64,000 bases of DNA from Mycobacterium gordonae (GTDB lineage: Bacteria > Actinomycetota > Actinomycetes > Mycobacteriales > Mycobacteriaceae). The stretch is taken from assembly GCF_017086405.1 (NCBI RefSeq), contig NZ_CP070973.1, forward strand, positions 2,542,001 through 2,606,000. The letters are read 5' to 3'. Both the position numbers and the translations under genes were made by a program. Under the pieces are notes generated by a model, which searched no databases, was not told the DNA's origin, and worked only from the letters and a program-made list of their open reading frames with translations. Below, piece after piece: positions 49,539 through 60,214 of the stretch (position 1 is the stretch's first letter; every line of letters begins with the position of its first letter).

Positions 49539-52500
49539 GTGATGCATCCGCCAGCGTTTGCTGATGCAGGTCCATTTCCGAACGGTCTGCTCGGCGTTGG
49601 GGGGAAACGCCCCGGTGGTGCCGGCGGTGCCGGCGGCAACGGTGGCAACGGTGACGTGGGCAGCAACGGCCCCAACGCCGGAGGCAGTGGCGGAACAGGC
49701 TTCGCCGGTGGCGCCGGCGGCAAGGGCGGCGCGGGTGGCAGCACCGTCGCCGGCGGCACCAATGGAGCCGGTGGCGCCGGCGGCAGCGGCGGCGACGGCG
49801 GTATCGGGGGCAAGGGTGGCACCGGCGTCGGCTATGGCGTCGACGGCGGTAAGGGCGGCGACGGCGGCGCCGGCGGCAACGCCGGGGCGGGTGGCGCCAG
49901 CGGCAGCGGAGGCAGCAACGGCGGCGGCGTCGGGAACTTCGGCAAGGGCGGCAAGGGCGGTGCGGGTGGCACCGGCGGTAACGGCGACATCGGGACCACC
50001 GGCGACCCCGGCGGCAAAGGCTTCCTCGGACACGCCGGCGGCGCCGGTGGCAAGGGCGCCGCGGGCGGTAACAGCGGCACGGGCGGCAACAACGGCGTCG
50101 GGGGCGTCGGCGGCGACGGCGGCGAGGGTGGGCAGGGTGGCCAGGGCGGCACCGGACTGGGCTTGGCAGTCGACGGTGGCGAGGGCGGGCAGGGCGGCGC
50201 CGGCGGCGACGCCGGGGCGGGTGGCGCCAGCGGCAGCGGAGGCAGCAGCGGCGGCGGCACCGGGAACTTCGGCAGCGGCGGCAAGGGCGGACAGGGCGGC
50301 AATGGTGGTGACGGCGGCCTAGGTACCGCCGGCAGCGCCGGCAACCAGGGCGACCAGGGACACGCCGGCGGCGCCGGCGGTAAGGGTGGCTCCGGCGGCA
50401 GCAGCGGCGTGGGCGGCACTAACGGCGACGGCGGCACCGGCGGCACCGGTGGTAAGGGCGGCACTGGCGGCGACGGCGGCAACGGTGTCGGCTTCAGCGG
50501 TACCGGCGGCAAGGGCGGCACGGGCGGCGTCGGCGGCGCCGCCGGCGCCGGAGGTGTCACAGGTTCAGGAGGCAGCGGCGGATCCGTCGGTACCGCCGGC
50601 GTCGGCGGCGACGGCGGCGGTGGCGGGAACGGCAGCATTGGCGGCACCGGCATCAACGGTGTCCCCGGCAATATCGGCGGCATGGGCGGCGGCGGTGGCG
50701 GGGGCGGCGAAGGCGGCCAGGGCGGACAGGGCGGCAGCACCACCGCGGGCGGCGTCAACGGCAGCGGCGGCAACGGCGGCAAGGGTGGCAGAGGCGGTCA
50801 GGGTGGCTTCGGCGGCACCGGATCGGCGGGTAACGACGGCGGCAGCGGCGGCAGCGGCGGCAGCGGCGGCAAGGGTGGCGCGGGTGGCACCGGTGTCGGG
50901 CAGAACGGTGCGAACGGCGGCGTCGGCGGCGACGGTGGTAGTGCCGGTACCGGCGGCGCAGCAGGCACCGGCGGCAAGGGCGGCAGCAATGGCCTCAATG
51001 GCGCCGGCGGCACTGGCGGGGCTGGCGGCATCGGCGGTGCGGGCGGCCAGACGGTGAGCGGCCCGGCCAAGGGTGGCAGCGGCGGCCAGGGTGGTGCCGG
51101 TGGTGCCGGTGGTGCCAACAGCGGAGGCTTCGGCGGCGGTACCGCTGGCTCCGGCGGTACCGGCGGCACCGGTGGCCTCGGTGGAGCCGGGAGCACCGGT
51201 TTGCTGAACCAGAACGGGGGCACCGGCGGAACCGGCGGCGACGGCGGCAAGGGCGGCGCCGGCGGTCAAAACCTTGCTGTCGGCGGTGCCAACGGCGCGG
51301 GCGGCAACGGCGGCACCGGCGGCAGGGGCGCAGCAGGCGTCACCAACCCCTCTGGCGGCACCAACGGCGGCCCCGGCGGCGATGGCGGCGTCGGCGGAGC
51401 CAACAGCGGCGGCTTCGGCGGCGGTTCGGGCGGTGCCGGCGGTACCGGCGGTTCGGGCGGTACCGGCGGCAGCGGTGCCCACGGCGGCCTCAACCAGGCA
51501 GGCTTCACCGGCGGGACGGGCGGCGCCGGAGGCACCGGGGGTGCTGGCGGCAACAACAGCGCTGTCGGGGGAATCAACGGCAACGGCGGCAGCGGCGGTA
51601 ACGGCGGCGCCGGCGGCGCAGGCGGCAATGCGGGTACGACCTCCGGCCAGAATGCCTCCAACGGCGGCAACGGCGGTGACGGCGGCGCAGCCGGCACCGG
51701 CGGCGCGGTGGGCACCGGCGGCACCGGCGGCGCCAACGGGCTCAACGGTGTGGGCGGCGCCGGCGGCACCGGTGGCAACGGCGCCGCGGGCTCAACGAAC
51801 CCGCTTGGTGGCACGAACGGCGGCGTCGGCGGTACCGGCGGCCGCGGGGGCGACTCGGTTGGCGGGTTCGGCGGCGGAGGCGGCGGCGCGGGCGGTATCG
51901 GCGGTAACGGCGGTGCGGGCGGCACCGGCCCGAGCGGCGTCGTCAACCAGCCCGGATACGACGGCGGTCTCGGTGGCGCCGGTGGTACCGGCGGCGCGGG
52001 CGGCAACGCCACCGTCGGCGGCGTCAACGGCTTGGGCGGCAAGGGCGGCAACGGCGGAAACGGTGGCACGGGCGGCAACGGCGGCGACGGATCCGTTCAG
52101 GCCGGGCTGCCCGGGGCCAACGGCGGAGCCGGCGGCGACTCCGGCGTCGGCGGCGCCGCCGGGACCGGCGGCAACGGCGGCGGCAACGGCGGTAACGGCA
52201 TCGCCGGCAACGGCGGCAAGGGTGGCACCGGCGGCGTCGGCGACACGATCCGAGGCATGGACGGCGGTAAGGGCGGAGCCGGCGGGGCCGGCGGCAGCAA
52301 CGTCCTGGGCTTCGGCGGCGGGTCCGCAGGTAGCGGTGGCGACGGCGGCACCGGCGGCGCGGGAGGCAGCGGCTCGAACGATGGAGTCAACCAGCCTGGC
52401 AAGGCCGGCGGGAACGGCGGTCAGGGCGGCACCGGCGGCGCGGGTGGCAACAGCCTGGCCACCGGAGCCAACGGCAGCGGCGGCCAGGGTGGCAATGGCG

Positions 52501-54185
52501 GCGTTGGAGGTAGAGGAGGGGATGCCGGCAACGCTTCAGGGGGAGTGCTGGGAACCCCGGGCGGACGAGGTGGGGACGGTGGCGATGCCGGCTTCGGCGG
52601 TGCCGTCGGCACCGGCGGCACCGGCGGCAGCAACGGCGCCAATGGAACCGGCGGCAACGGCGGTTCCGGTGGAACCGGTGGCCTGGGCGGCCAGACGACG
52701 AGTTTCAGCACGTCGGGAGGCAAAGGCGGCGCCGGTGGCAACGGTGGCAACAACCTCGGCGGCTTCTTCGGTGGCGCCGCGGGCAACGGCGGCACCGGTG
52801 GCAATGGCGGGACCGGCGGCGACGGTGCGACCGGGACTTCATACGTATTTCCGAACTTCGGAAAAGGAGACCCCGGCATGCCGGCCGGCGCCGGCGGCAC
52901 CGGCGGTACCGGAGGTAACGGCGGCAGCAGCCGTGCGGGCGGCGCGAACGGCAACGGCGGAGTCGGCGGTCGAGGCGGTGACGGCGGCGTCGGTGGGCAC
53001 GGCGGCGGTAGCTTCGGCGCCGACGTTGTGGGCTCCAACGTTGTGTACTACTCCGGCGGTAACGCTGGCGACGGCGGCGCCGGTGGCGCCGCGGGTGTCG
53101 GCGGGGCCGCTGGAACCGGGGCCGGCACGCTGGGTTCCGCCGGTGCCAACGGAACCGGCGGAACGGGCGGCAGGGGTGGCAACGGCGGGATCGGAGCGGC
53201 TGGCTTTGACAACGCCATTCCGCTCGTTCCGGCCGGTACCGGCGGAAACGGCGGAAACGGAGGCGCCGGCGGCGCGGGTATCGGCGGGATCGGTGGCGGA
53301 AACGGCGGCGTGGGTGGCACGGGCGGTCAGGGCGGCACCGGCGGCAACGCGACGAATCTGACCAGTGGCCCCGGTGGTGTTGGCGGTATTGGCGGCAAGG
53401 GAGGCGTGGCGATCGACGGTGGCACCGGTGGCGCCGGCGGCGTCGGAGGCCAGGGCGGCACCGGTGGCATCGGCACCGACAGCGCCGGCCAGTTCGGCGC
53501 GACCAACGGTGGCACCGGCGGCATGGGTGGAAACGGAGGCGTCGGCGGCAATGCCATCGGCGGAGGCAACGCGGGTGTGGGCGGCGCCGGTGGGACCGGT
53601 GGCACCGGAGGCAAGGGCGGCTCGGCTACTGGAAACTTCGGCGGTGACGCCGCTGACGGCGGCGACGGCGGCACGGGTGGTGGTTCCGGCGGCGGTGGCA
53701 ACGCGACCGGTGGCGGCAACGGCGGTGCAAGCGGCACCGGAGGAACGGGTGGCACCGGGGGCGACGGCGGCGTTGGAAACGGCAAGGGTGGAAACGGCGG
53801 CAACGGTGGACTCGGTCAGCGGGCCGGCACCGGCGGCAACGCAGACGGCGTCGGCAACGGCGGCGACGGCGGCGTCGGTGGTACGGGCGGCACCGGCGGC
53901 ACCGGCGGAGCCGGCTCGACCGGAGGAAACGGCGGCCAGGGCGGCAACGGTAACGAAGGCGGTAACGCTGGCAACGCAACCGGTATCGGGGTCGGCGGCA
54001 CCGGGGGTAAGGGCGGTAATGCCGGCAATGGCGGCAGCGGCGGCAACGGCACCAACTTCCCGGGTTCCGGCGGCGCCTCCGGTGGCTCCGGCGGCGGTGG
54101 GGGGCTCGGCGGTTCCCCGCTCGGCGTGAACGGCAGCTCCGGCGGACCCGGCAGCCCGGGCACCCCCGGTAAGCAGGGGCTCTGA
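49539..54185 (+). CDS. Giant PGRS protein without a PE domain
   Basis: 1,548 residues, almost entirely GGxGG repeats. The N-terminus (MMHPPAFADAGPFPNGLLGVGGKRPGG reduced to its first 20: MMHPPAFADAGPFPNGLLGV) goes straight into PGRS; the ~95-residue PE domain, ESX signal and GRPLIGDG linker are absent. Higher-order repeats of about 100 residues are visible: GHAGGAGGKG, AGAGGASGSGGS and GNFGxGGKGG recur in the first 350 residues, and an LNQ/VNQ-x-G marker recurs four times in the middle. Start GTG 49539 (ATG 49542 adjoins) has a weak ribosome-binding site. The PPE-MPTR gene begins 12 bases after its stop. Without a PE domain its route of export is unclear. Confidence 0.8.
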   Translation: MMHPPAFADAGPFPNGLLGVGGKRPGGAGGAGGNGGNGDVGSNGPNAGGSGGTGFAGGAGGKGGAGGSTVAGGTNGAGGAGGSGGDGGIGGKGGTGVGYGVDGGKGGDGGAGGNAGAGGASGSGGSNGGGVGNFGKGGKGGAGGTGGNGDIGTTGDPGGKGFLGHAGGAGGKGAAGGNSGTGGNNGVGGVGGDGGEGGQGGQGGTGLGLAVDGGEGGQGGAGGDAGAGGASGSGGSSGGGTGNFGSGGKGGQGGNGGDGGLGTAGSAGNQGDQGHAGGAGGKGGSGGSSGVGGTNGDGGTGGTGGKGGTGGDGGNGVGFSGTGGKGGTGGVGGAAGAGGVTGSGGSGGSVGTAGVGGDGGGGGNGSIGGTGINGVPGNIGGMGGGGGGGGEGGQGGQGGSTTAGGVNGSGGNGGKGGRGGQGGFGGTGSAGNDGGSGGSGGSGGKGGAGGTGVGQNGANGGVGGDGGSAGTGGAAGTGGKGGSNGLNGAGGTGGAGGIGGAGGQTVSGPAKGGSGGQGGAGGAGGANSGGFGGGTAGSGGTGGTGGLGGAGSTGLLNQNGGTGGTGGDGGKGGAGGQNLAVGGANGAGGNGGTGGRGAAGVTNPSGGTNGGPGGDGGVGGANSGGFGGGSGGAGGTGGSGGTGGSGAHGGLNQAGFTGGTGGAGGTGGAGGNNSAVGGINGNGGSGGNGGAGGAGGNAGTTSGQNASNGGNGGDGGAAGTGGAVGTGGTGGANGLNGVGGAGGTGGNGAAGSTNPLGGTNGGVGGTGGRGGDSVGGFGGGGGGAGGIGGNGGAGGTGPSGVVNQPGYDGGLGGAGGTGGAGGNATVGGVNGLGGKGGNGGNGGTGGNGGDGSVQAGLPGANGGAGGDSGVGGAAGTGGNGGGNGGNGIAGNGGKGGTGGVGDTIRGMDGGKGGAGGAGGSNVLGFGGGSAGSGGDGGTGGAGGSGSNDGVNQPGKAGGNGGQGGTGGAGGNSLATGANGSGGQGGNGGVGGRGGDAGNASGGVLGTPGGRGGDGGDAGFGGAVGTGGTGGSNGANGTGGNGGSGGTGGLGGQTTSFSTSGGKGGAGGNGGNNLGGFFGGAAGNGGTGGNGGTGGDGATGTSYVFPNFGKGDPGMPAGAGGTGGTGGNGGSSRAGGANGNGGVGGRGGDGGVGGHGGGSFGADVVGSNVVYYSGGNAGDGGAGGAAGVGGAAGTGAGTLGSAGANGTGGTGGRGGNGGIGAAGFDNAIPLVPAGTGGNGGNGGAGGAGIGGIGGGNGGVGGTGGQGGTGGNATNLTSGPGGVGGIGGKGGVAIDGGTGGAGGVGGQGGTGGIGTDSAGQFGATNGGTGGMGGNGGVGGNAIGGGNAGVGGAGGTGGTGGKGGSATGNFGGDAADGGDGGTGGGSGGGGNATGGGNGGASGTGGTGGTGGDGGVGNGKGGNGGNGGLGQRAGTGGNADGVGNGGDGGVGGTGGTGGTGGAGSTGGNGGQGGNGNEGGNAGNATGIGVGGTGGKGGNAGNGGSGGNGTNFPGSGGASGGSGGGGGLGGSPLGVNGSSGGPGSPGTPGKQGL

Positions 54186-54197
54186 GGAGTTGACCAG

Positions 54198-57100
54198 ATG
54201 AACTTCTTCGTATTCCCCCCGAGATCAACTCCGCCCGGCTCCTTTCGGGCGCGGGGCCGGTCCCGCTGCTGGAGGCGGCGGCGGCCTGGGAAGGACTGTC
54301 CGCGGAGCTGGCCTCGGCGGCGGCATCGTTCGGCTCGGTGACTTCCGGGCTGGCCGGTGGCGGATGGCAGGGTCCGGCGTCGATGGCTATGGCGAGAGTG
54401 GCCACCGACTATGCGGGATGGCTGGGCGCGGCAGGCGCGCAGGCTGAGCAGGCGGCAAGTCAAGCGAGAATGGCCGCGGCAGTCTTCGAGGCGACGCTGG
54501 CGGCCACGGTCGACCCGGCCATCATCGCCGCCAACCGCGCTCAGCTGCGGTCCCTCGTGGCGTCAAACCTGTTCGGGCAGAACGCACATGGCATCGCCGC
54601 GACCGAAACCGAGTACGAACTGATGTGGGCCCAGGACGTGGCCGCGATGTTCGGCTACCACGGCGGGGCATCCCAAATCATCTCCGCGCTTTCGCCTTTC
54701 ACCCAGCCGCTGCGGAATCTGGCCGGATTGTCGGGCTTGACCGAATCGGCACCCGCGCCGGCCGTCCCCGGTCTTGACGCGATCAACGTGGGTGCCGGCA
54801 ATGTCGGTTCTGCCAACGTCGGGTTCGGGAACCTGGGTAGTTTCAACATCGGCGCCGGCAATGCCGGTGACCGCAACATCGGTTTCGGAAACACGGGCAA
54901 CCGCAATTTCGGTTTCGGGCTGACCGGTGACAACCGGATCGGTTTTGGCAACACGTACATCAGTATCGGCAGCTCGGGCTTCGTTCTCGGTGGACTGAAT
55001 TCCGGCAGCGGCAACGTGGGGTTGTTCAACTCCTGCACCGGAAATCTCGGATTCTTCAACTCCGGTGAGGGCAACTTCGGAATCGGCAACTCGGGGCTGG
55101 GTAACACCGGATTGTTCAACGCCGGGACGTTCAACGTCGGCAGCCTCAACACGGGTTCATGGAACACCGGCGGATTCAACCCGGGCAACACCAATACGGG
55201 TTGGTTCAACAGCGGCAATGTCAATACCGGGGCGTTCAACCTCGGGAACATGAACAACGGGCTGTTCAACACCGGCTCGTGGAACACCGGGATGCTCCAG
55301 ACCGGCGTCGGCCAGGGCAGCTTCCATGTTCCGATCATTACACCGGATCTGACCTTGCCGCCGCTGGAGATCCCGTCGATCTCGGTACCTGCTTTCGGCC
55401 TGCCGCCAATCACGGTGCCGTCTTTGTCGATTCCGGCGTCGACCACCCCGTCGGGCATCATGGTGAGTGGGTTCGGTCTGCCGCCGATCACCATGCCGTC
55501 GTTGGGTATTCCTGCCTCGACCACTCCGGCCGGGATCATGGTCAGCGGCTTCGATCTGCCGCCGATCACGGTGCCGCCGTTGACGATTCCGTCGTTCACG
55601 GTTCCCGCAGGCATCAACGTGGGCGCCTTCAATCTGCCCCGGCTGACCATTCCGTCGATCACCACTCCGGCGATCACCACACCCCCGGGAATCGCGGTCG
55701 GCGCTTTTGGCCTGCCTTCGCTGAGCATCCCGCCGATCTCCATCCCGTCGCTGACGATATCCGAGGGCATCAGTCTCGGCGGCTTCGATCTGCCTCAGTT
55801 GAGCATTCCGGCGATCGACGTTCCGTCGATCGCGCTTCCGGGTATCGAGTTGGGGGCGTTCGATTTACCGCGGCTGACGATCCCCTCGCTCGCTATTCCG
55901 CCCATCACCATCCCGGGCGGCATCACGCTGGGCGCGTTCAACCTGCCCCAGCTGACCATCCCCTCGATCACCATCGGCAGCATCCCCGTCGGCAGCTTCA
56001 CAACGCCGCCATTGAACCTCTCGAACATTTCCGTCACGCTGCCTGCCTCAGCACCGATACCACTGGTGTTGTTCATTCCCAACAACGTGTTCTGGCTGAC
56101 CACGGGCAACACAAATGTCTGGCCTCAGTTCGGCGGGGGAGTCACCACCCCGGGCAGCAGTCCGAACTCGGGCGGACCCCCCGCCTGGATCATCCTGGGC
56201 CCGGCCACCATCAGCGGTATCGGGGTCAACATTCCCTCGCTGACGATCGGCGGGTTCAACCTCCCCCCGCTGACCACGCCCCCCATCACCGTGCCGCCCA
56301 TCAGCGTCGGCGGGTTCACGCTGCCGGAGATCAAGACCCCGGCCTTCACGACGCAAGCGATCACGATCGACCCGATCAGGGCGGCGGACTTCACGCTGCC
56401 GCAGATTGTCACGCCCCCGATCAGCACGCCGCCGATCACGATCGACCCGATCCGGGTGGGCGCGTTCACGCTGCCGCGGATTGTCACCCCGCCGATCACG
56501 ACCCCGCCGATCACCATCGATTCGATTGCGGCAGATGGATTTGTGCTGCCGCAGCTCAGCATCCCGCCGATCACGACGCCGCCGATCATCCTCGATCCCG
56601 TCGGCCTGGGTGGCTTCAACCTGCCGGCAATTACCACTCCGCCGATCACGACTGCACCACTGTCGATTGACCCGATCGGGTTGGGTGGGTTTGAGTTGCC
56701 GCAGATTGCGACGCCGGCGTTGACGACGCCGGTGTTTACGATTCCCTCGATTGGGTTGGGGGCGTTTGGGACTCCGGGGTTGACGGTGCCGAGTATTCAC
56801 GTGCCGAGTGCGGTCATCGCTGAGGTGGCGATCCCGGGTGGGCCGGGGTATTTCAATACCAGCAGTGCGCCGTCGTCGGGATTTTTCAACTCTGGTGCTG
56901 GGGGTAATTCGGGTTTCGGGAATTACGGGTCGGGGTTGTCGGGGTGGTTGAACTCGAATGTGGTTGGGCTGGGGGGTGATACGGGTGCCTCGGGGGTGGT
57001 GAGTCTGGGTAGTGTGGTGTCCGGCTATGTGAACACCGCGATGTCGCCGGAGTCGTTGAGCCGGGGACTTGACCGGGTGTTGGCCAATGTGGGGGCCGGC

Positions 57101-59278
57101 AATGTCGGGTTGGGCAATATCGGCAGTGTCAACGTGGGTGTGGGGAACCTGGGTGACTTCAACGTTGGTGCGGGCAATGCCGGGGCGCACAATGTCGGGT
57201 TGGGTAACACCGGTAGTTACAACATGGGGTTTGGCCTAAGTGGTGTGCGGCAGGTCGGCTTTGGGGGCACTTATGTCACGGTGGGTGCTGCTGGTGGGGT
57301 GGAGTCGTTCAGTGTTGGTGGGTTGAATTCTGGTAGCGGCAATCTCGGTCTGTTCAATTCGGGTACCGGCAATGTGGGGTTGTTCAATTCGGGGTCGGGG
57401 AACTTCGGGATCGGCAACACCGGAGTGGGGAACACGGGACTGTTCAACGCCGGGTCATGGAATTCGGGCGTGTTCGACGTGGGGATCGGCAATGTCGGGA
57501 TCCTTAATACCGGCAACGCCAACACCGGCATCGCCAACCCGGGCTCAGCCAACACCGGCAGCTTCAACACCGGCAGCTACAACACCGGCGCATTCAACGC
57601 CGGGAACATGAACCAAGGCCTGTTCAACACCAACGATTTCAACATCGGCGCGTTCCACACTGGGGCACCCCCGCGGAGCTTGCACATTGCGATCAACACC
57701 CCGGATCTGTTGTTGCCGCCCTTGGAGATCCCGGCGATCTCGGTGCCCGGGGCGGGTCTGCCGCCGATCACCTTCCCGTCGTTGTCGATTCCGGCCTCGA
57801 CCACCCCGGCGGGGATCACGGTGGGGGGTTTCGATCTGCCACCGATCACGGTGCCCTCGCTGTCGATTCCGGCCTCGACCACCCCGGCGGGGATCACCGT
57901 GGGCGGGTTCGGCCTGCCACCGATCACCCTGCCGTCGTTGACGATTCCGGCCTCGACCACCCCGGCGGGGATCACCGTGGGTGGGTTCGGCCTGCCACCG
58001 ATCACACTGCCGCCGGTATCGATTCCAGCGTTCACCACTCCTGCGGATATCGGCGTGGGAGCGTTCGACCTGCCGCCGCTAGCCATCCCGTCGCTGTCCA
58101 TTCCCTCGATCACGATCGGCGCGGGCACCACGGTCGGGGCGTTCGACCTGCCGCAACTGGGTATCCCGTCGTTGTCGATTCCGCGGATCACCATCCCCGC
58201 CGGCATCACGCTGGGCGCGTTCGACCTGCCCCCGCTGTCCATTCCATCGGTTCTCATCCCACCGATCACCATCCCCGCCGGCACCGCGGTGGGCGGATTC
58301 AACCTGCCCGCCCTGACCATCCCATCGATACCGATCGGGCATATCGGCACCGGCACATTCACGACACCCAACATCAACATCGGCAGCGTGACGATCACGT
58401 TGCCGGAGTTCGTCACGAACGATCTCGTGATATTCATCCCCAACAATCTCATCAATTTCCAAACAACCGTCATCGGCCTCTACCCTCAGATCGGTGGTGG
58501 AGTCCAACAGAATTCGGGTACCGGCGGACTTCCTGCCTACGCCCGCGTCGGTCCCGGCACCATCGGCGGTATCGGCGTGACGATCCCGTCGTTCACGATC
58601 AACGGGTTCAGCCTCCCCGACCTTGCCACGCCCAGCATCACCATCCCGCCCATCAGCGTTGCGGCGTTCACCCTCCCGGAGATCGCCACGCCCACGATCA
58701 TGATTCCGGCCCTGACGATCGACCCGATCGGCGTCGCCGGCTTCACCCTGCCGCGGATCAGCATTCCGGAATTCACGACTCCGGCGCTCACGATCGATTC
58801 GATCAGCACCGGCGGCTTCACGCTCCCGCAGATCACCACACCGCCGATCACCACCCCGGCGTTCACCATTGATCCCGTCGGAGTGGGAGGATTCACGCTT
58901 CCGCAGGTCAACATCCCCGCGGCCACCTCCGTGCCGTTCACGATCCCCTCGATCGGCGTCGGCGGCTTCACCCTCCCGCAGATCAGCACGCCGCCGCTCA
59001 CGACGCCCTCGTTCACGATTCCCTCGATCGGGTTGGGCAGTTTCACGTTGCCGCAAGTCAGCACGCCGCCGCTGACCACGCCGTCGTTCACAATCCCCTC
59101 GATCGGGTTGGGCAGTTTCACGTTGCCGCAGATCAGCACGCCGCCGCTGACCACGCCGTCGTTCACAATCCCCTCGATCGGGTTGGGCAGCATGACAACT
59201 CCCGCGTTGGCCATGCCGCGAATCCACCTGCCAAGCAACACGATCGCGAGTTTCGACATCCCGCTCTGGCCGTTCTGA
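54198..59278 (+). pseudogene. PPE-MPTR family protein, frameshifted in the 8th codon
   Basis: ATG 54198 with GAGGAG upstream reads MNFFVFPP, then the C run at 54215-54220 is one base short: restoring it gives [12 protein letters not shown] and a PPE domain (WxG as [30 protein letters not shown]) continuing to 59278, about 1,693 residues. As written, the next start in frame (54338) lacks the first ~45 residues of the PPE domain. After the PPE domain come NxGxGNxG pentapeptides (MPTR) and proline-rich [15 protein letters not shown] units, and this whole arrangement is repeated once with an offset near 2.3 kb. 78-bp repeats lie at 57791-58025 and 75-bp repeats at about 59038-59190. Confidence 0.85.
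57791..58100 (+). repeat. 78-bp in-gene tandem repeats of the PPE-MPTR gene
   Basis: The word CCGGCCTCGACCACCCCGGC starts at 57791, 57869 and 57947, and a diverged fourth copy at 58025, spaced exactly 78 bases (26 codons: [20 protein letters not shown] plus ITVPSL). Adjacent copies are nearly identical, so copy number probably changes between strains. Confidence 0.9.
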
Positions 59279-59292
59279 ACAGCCAGGTCCAC

Positions 59293-60114
59293 TCAGGTGT
59301 GCAACGGCTGAAACGCATCGGCAGGCTGGCCCAGTGCCAGCGCCGAACTGGTGCCCAACGGGCCATGCCGGTCGAACAAGGTGGCGCTCCCGGTCGCGAC
59401 TCCGGCTGAGCCGTAATGACTCTGGGCCGCCAGCCCCACATACTCCCCGTCCGGCAGCCGGCTCGCGGTGACGGTGTAGTCGGCATTGATATAGCGCAAC
59501 CCGCCGGTGCCCCAATGGGTCAGCGAGCTCGTCACGTCACCGACGAAGGCCAGGCGGGTAAACGGTGTCAAGGGATATCCCCGCACCATCGGCCGGAACA
59601 GCCTGGTCCAGGCGAACTTGCGGGAGTGCGTCTGCTCCCACTCACCCGCCGCGATACCGGGGCTGCCCTCCGTCGTGGCCCCGTAGCCCCAGATGAGAAA
59701 CGGCATGTCAGCGGGGAAGCCCGCAGTATCCGATGGGAGCGGCGGCATCTGCACCGAGTCCGACCACACCTCGCCGTCGGGGTGCTCACCTCGCCGCAGG
59801 AACAGCGCGCTGGCGCGCGCGACCGTGCGTCCGTTCTGCACCAGTGCGCCGTCGACGAGTCTGATGCGCCGGCCTTCCCGCTGCACCGACGTCCGTATCT
59901 GCACCGGCTCCTGCAGAGCGGGCCGCAAGAGGTCCACCGTCAGCCGGGCGGGCTGAAATTCCGGGTCCAAGCCGGACTGCTCGATTCCCCAACCCAACAG
60001 CCCCCCGACGATCTGGCCGCCCATCGCGGCGCCCCACGGTCCCCTCGTCATCGGTCCGGGCAGGTAAGAATCGCCGTCGACGGTGAAAAACGCGGCAGGC
60101 TCCTCGAAGGTCAC
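59293..60114 (-). CDS. Acyl-CoA thioesterase family (double hotdog) protein
   Basis: 273 residues from GTG 60114. N-terminal hotdog (TRGPWGAAMGGQIVGGLLGW ... LTVDLLRPAL) and C-terminal hotdog (FTRLAFVGDVTSSLTHWGTG ... GLAAQSHYGSAGVATGSATL) as in TesB-like proteins; the late Asp (VGDVTSS) and Gln (AAQSHY) are the likely catalytic residues. Probably hydrolyses acyl-CoA to free acid. Its start is 100 bases from the divergent Ddn-like gene. Confidence 0.85.
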   Translation of the reverse strand: MTFEEPAAFFTVDGDSYLPGPMTRGPWGAAMGGQIVGGLLGWGIEQSGLDPEFQPARLTVDLLRPALQEPVQIRTSVQREGRRIRLVDGALVQNGRTVARASALFLRRGEHPDGEVWSDSVQMPPLPSDTAGFPADMPFLIWGYGATTEGSPGIAAGEWEQTHSRKFAWTRLFRPMVRGYPLTPFTRLAFVGDVTSSLTHWGTGGLRYINADYTVTASRLPDGEYVGLAAQSHYGSAGVATGSATLFDRHGPLGTSSALALGQPADAFQPLHT

Positions 60115-60214
60115 CGCTACGACGATAGGACAGCCCGGTGTGGCCACCGGCGGAAGTCCTCACCCGTAATGGACCAATGCCTCTGTACCGAGGGTCCCCG
60201 CCCGGGCAGCCTCG

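Noticed and set aside
55065..56670. Plus-strand frames inside the PPE-MPTR gene giving His/Arg-rich products
   Set aside because: They are out-of-phase readings of the MPTR repeats; the PPE frame is continuous and has the family motifs.
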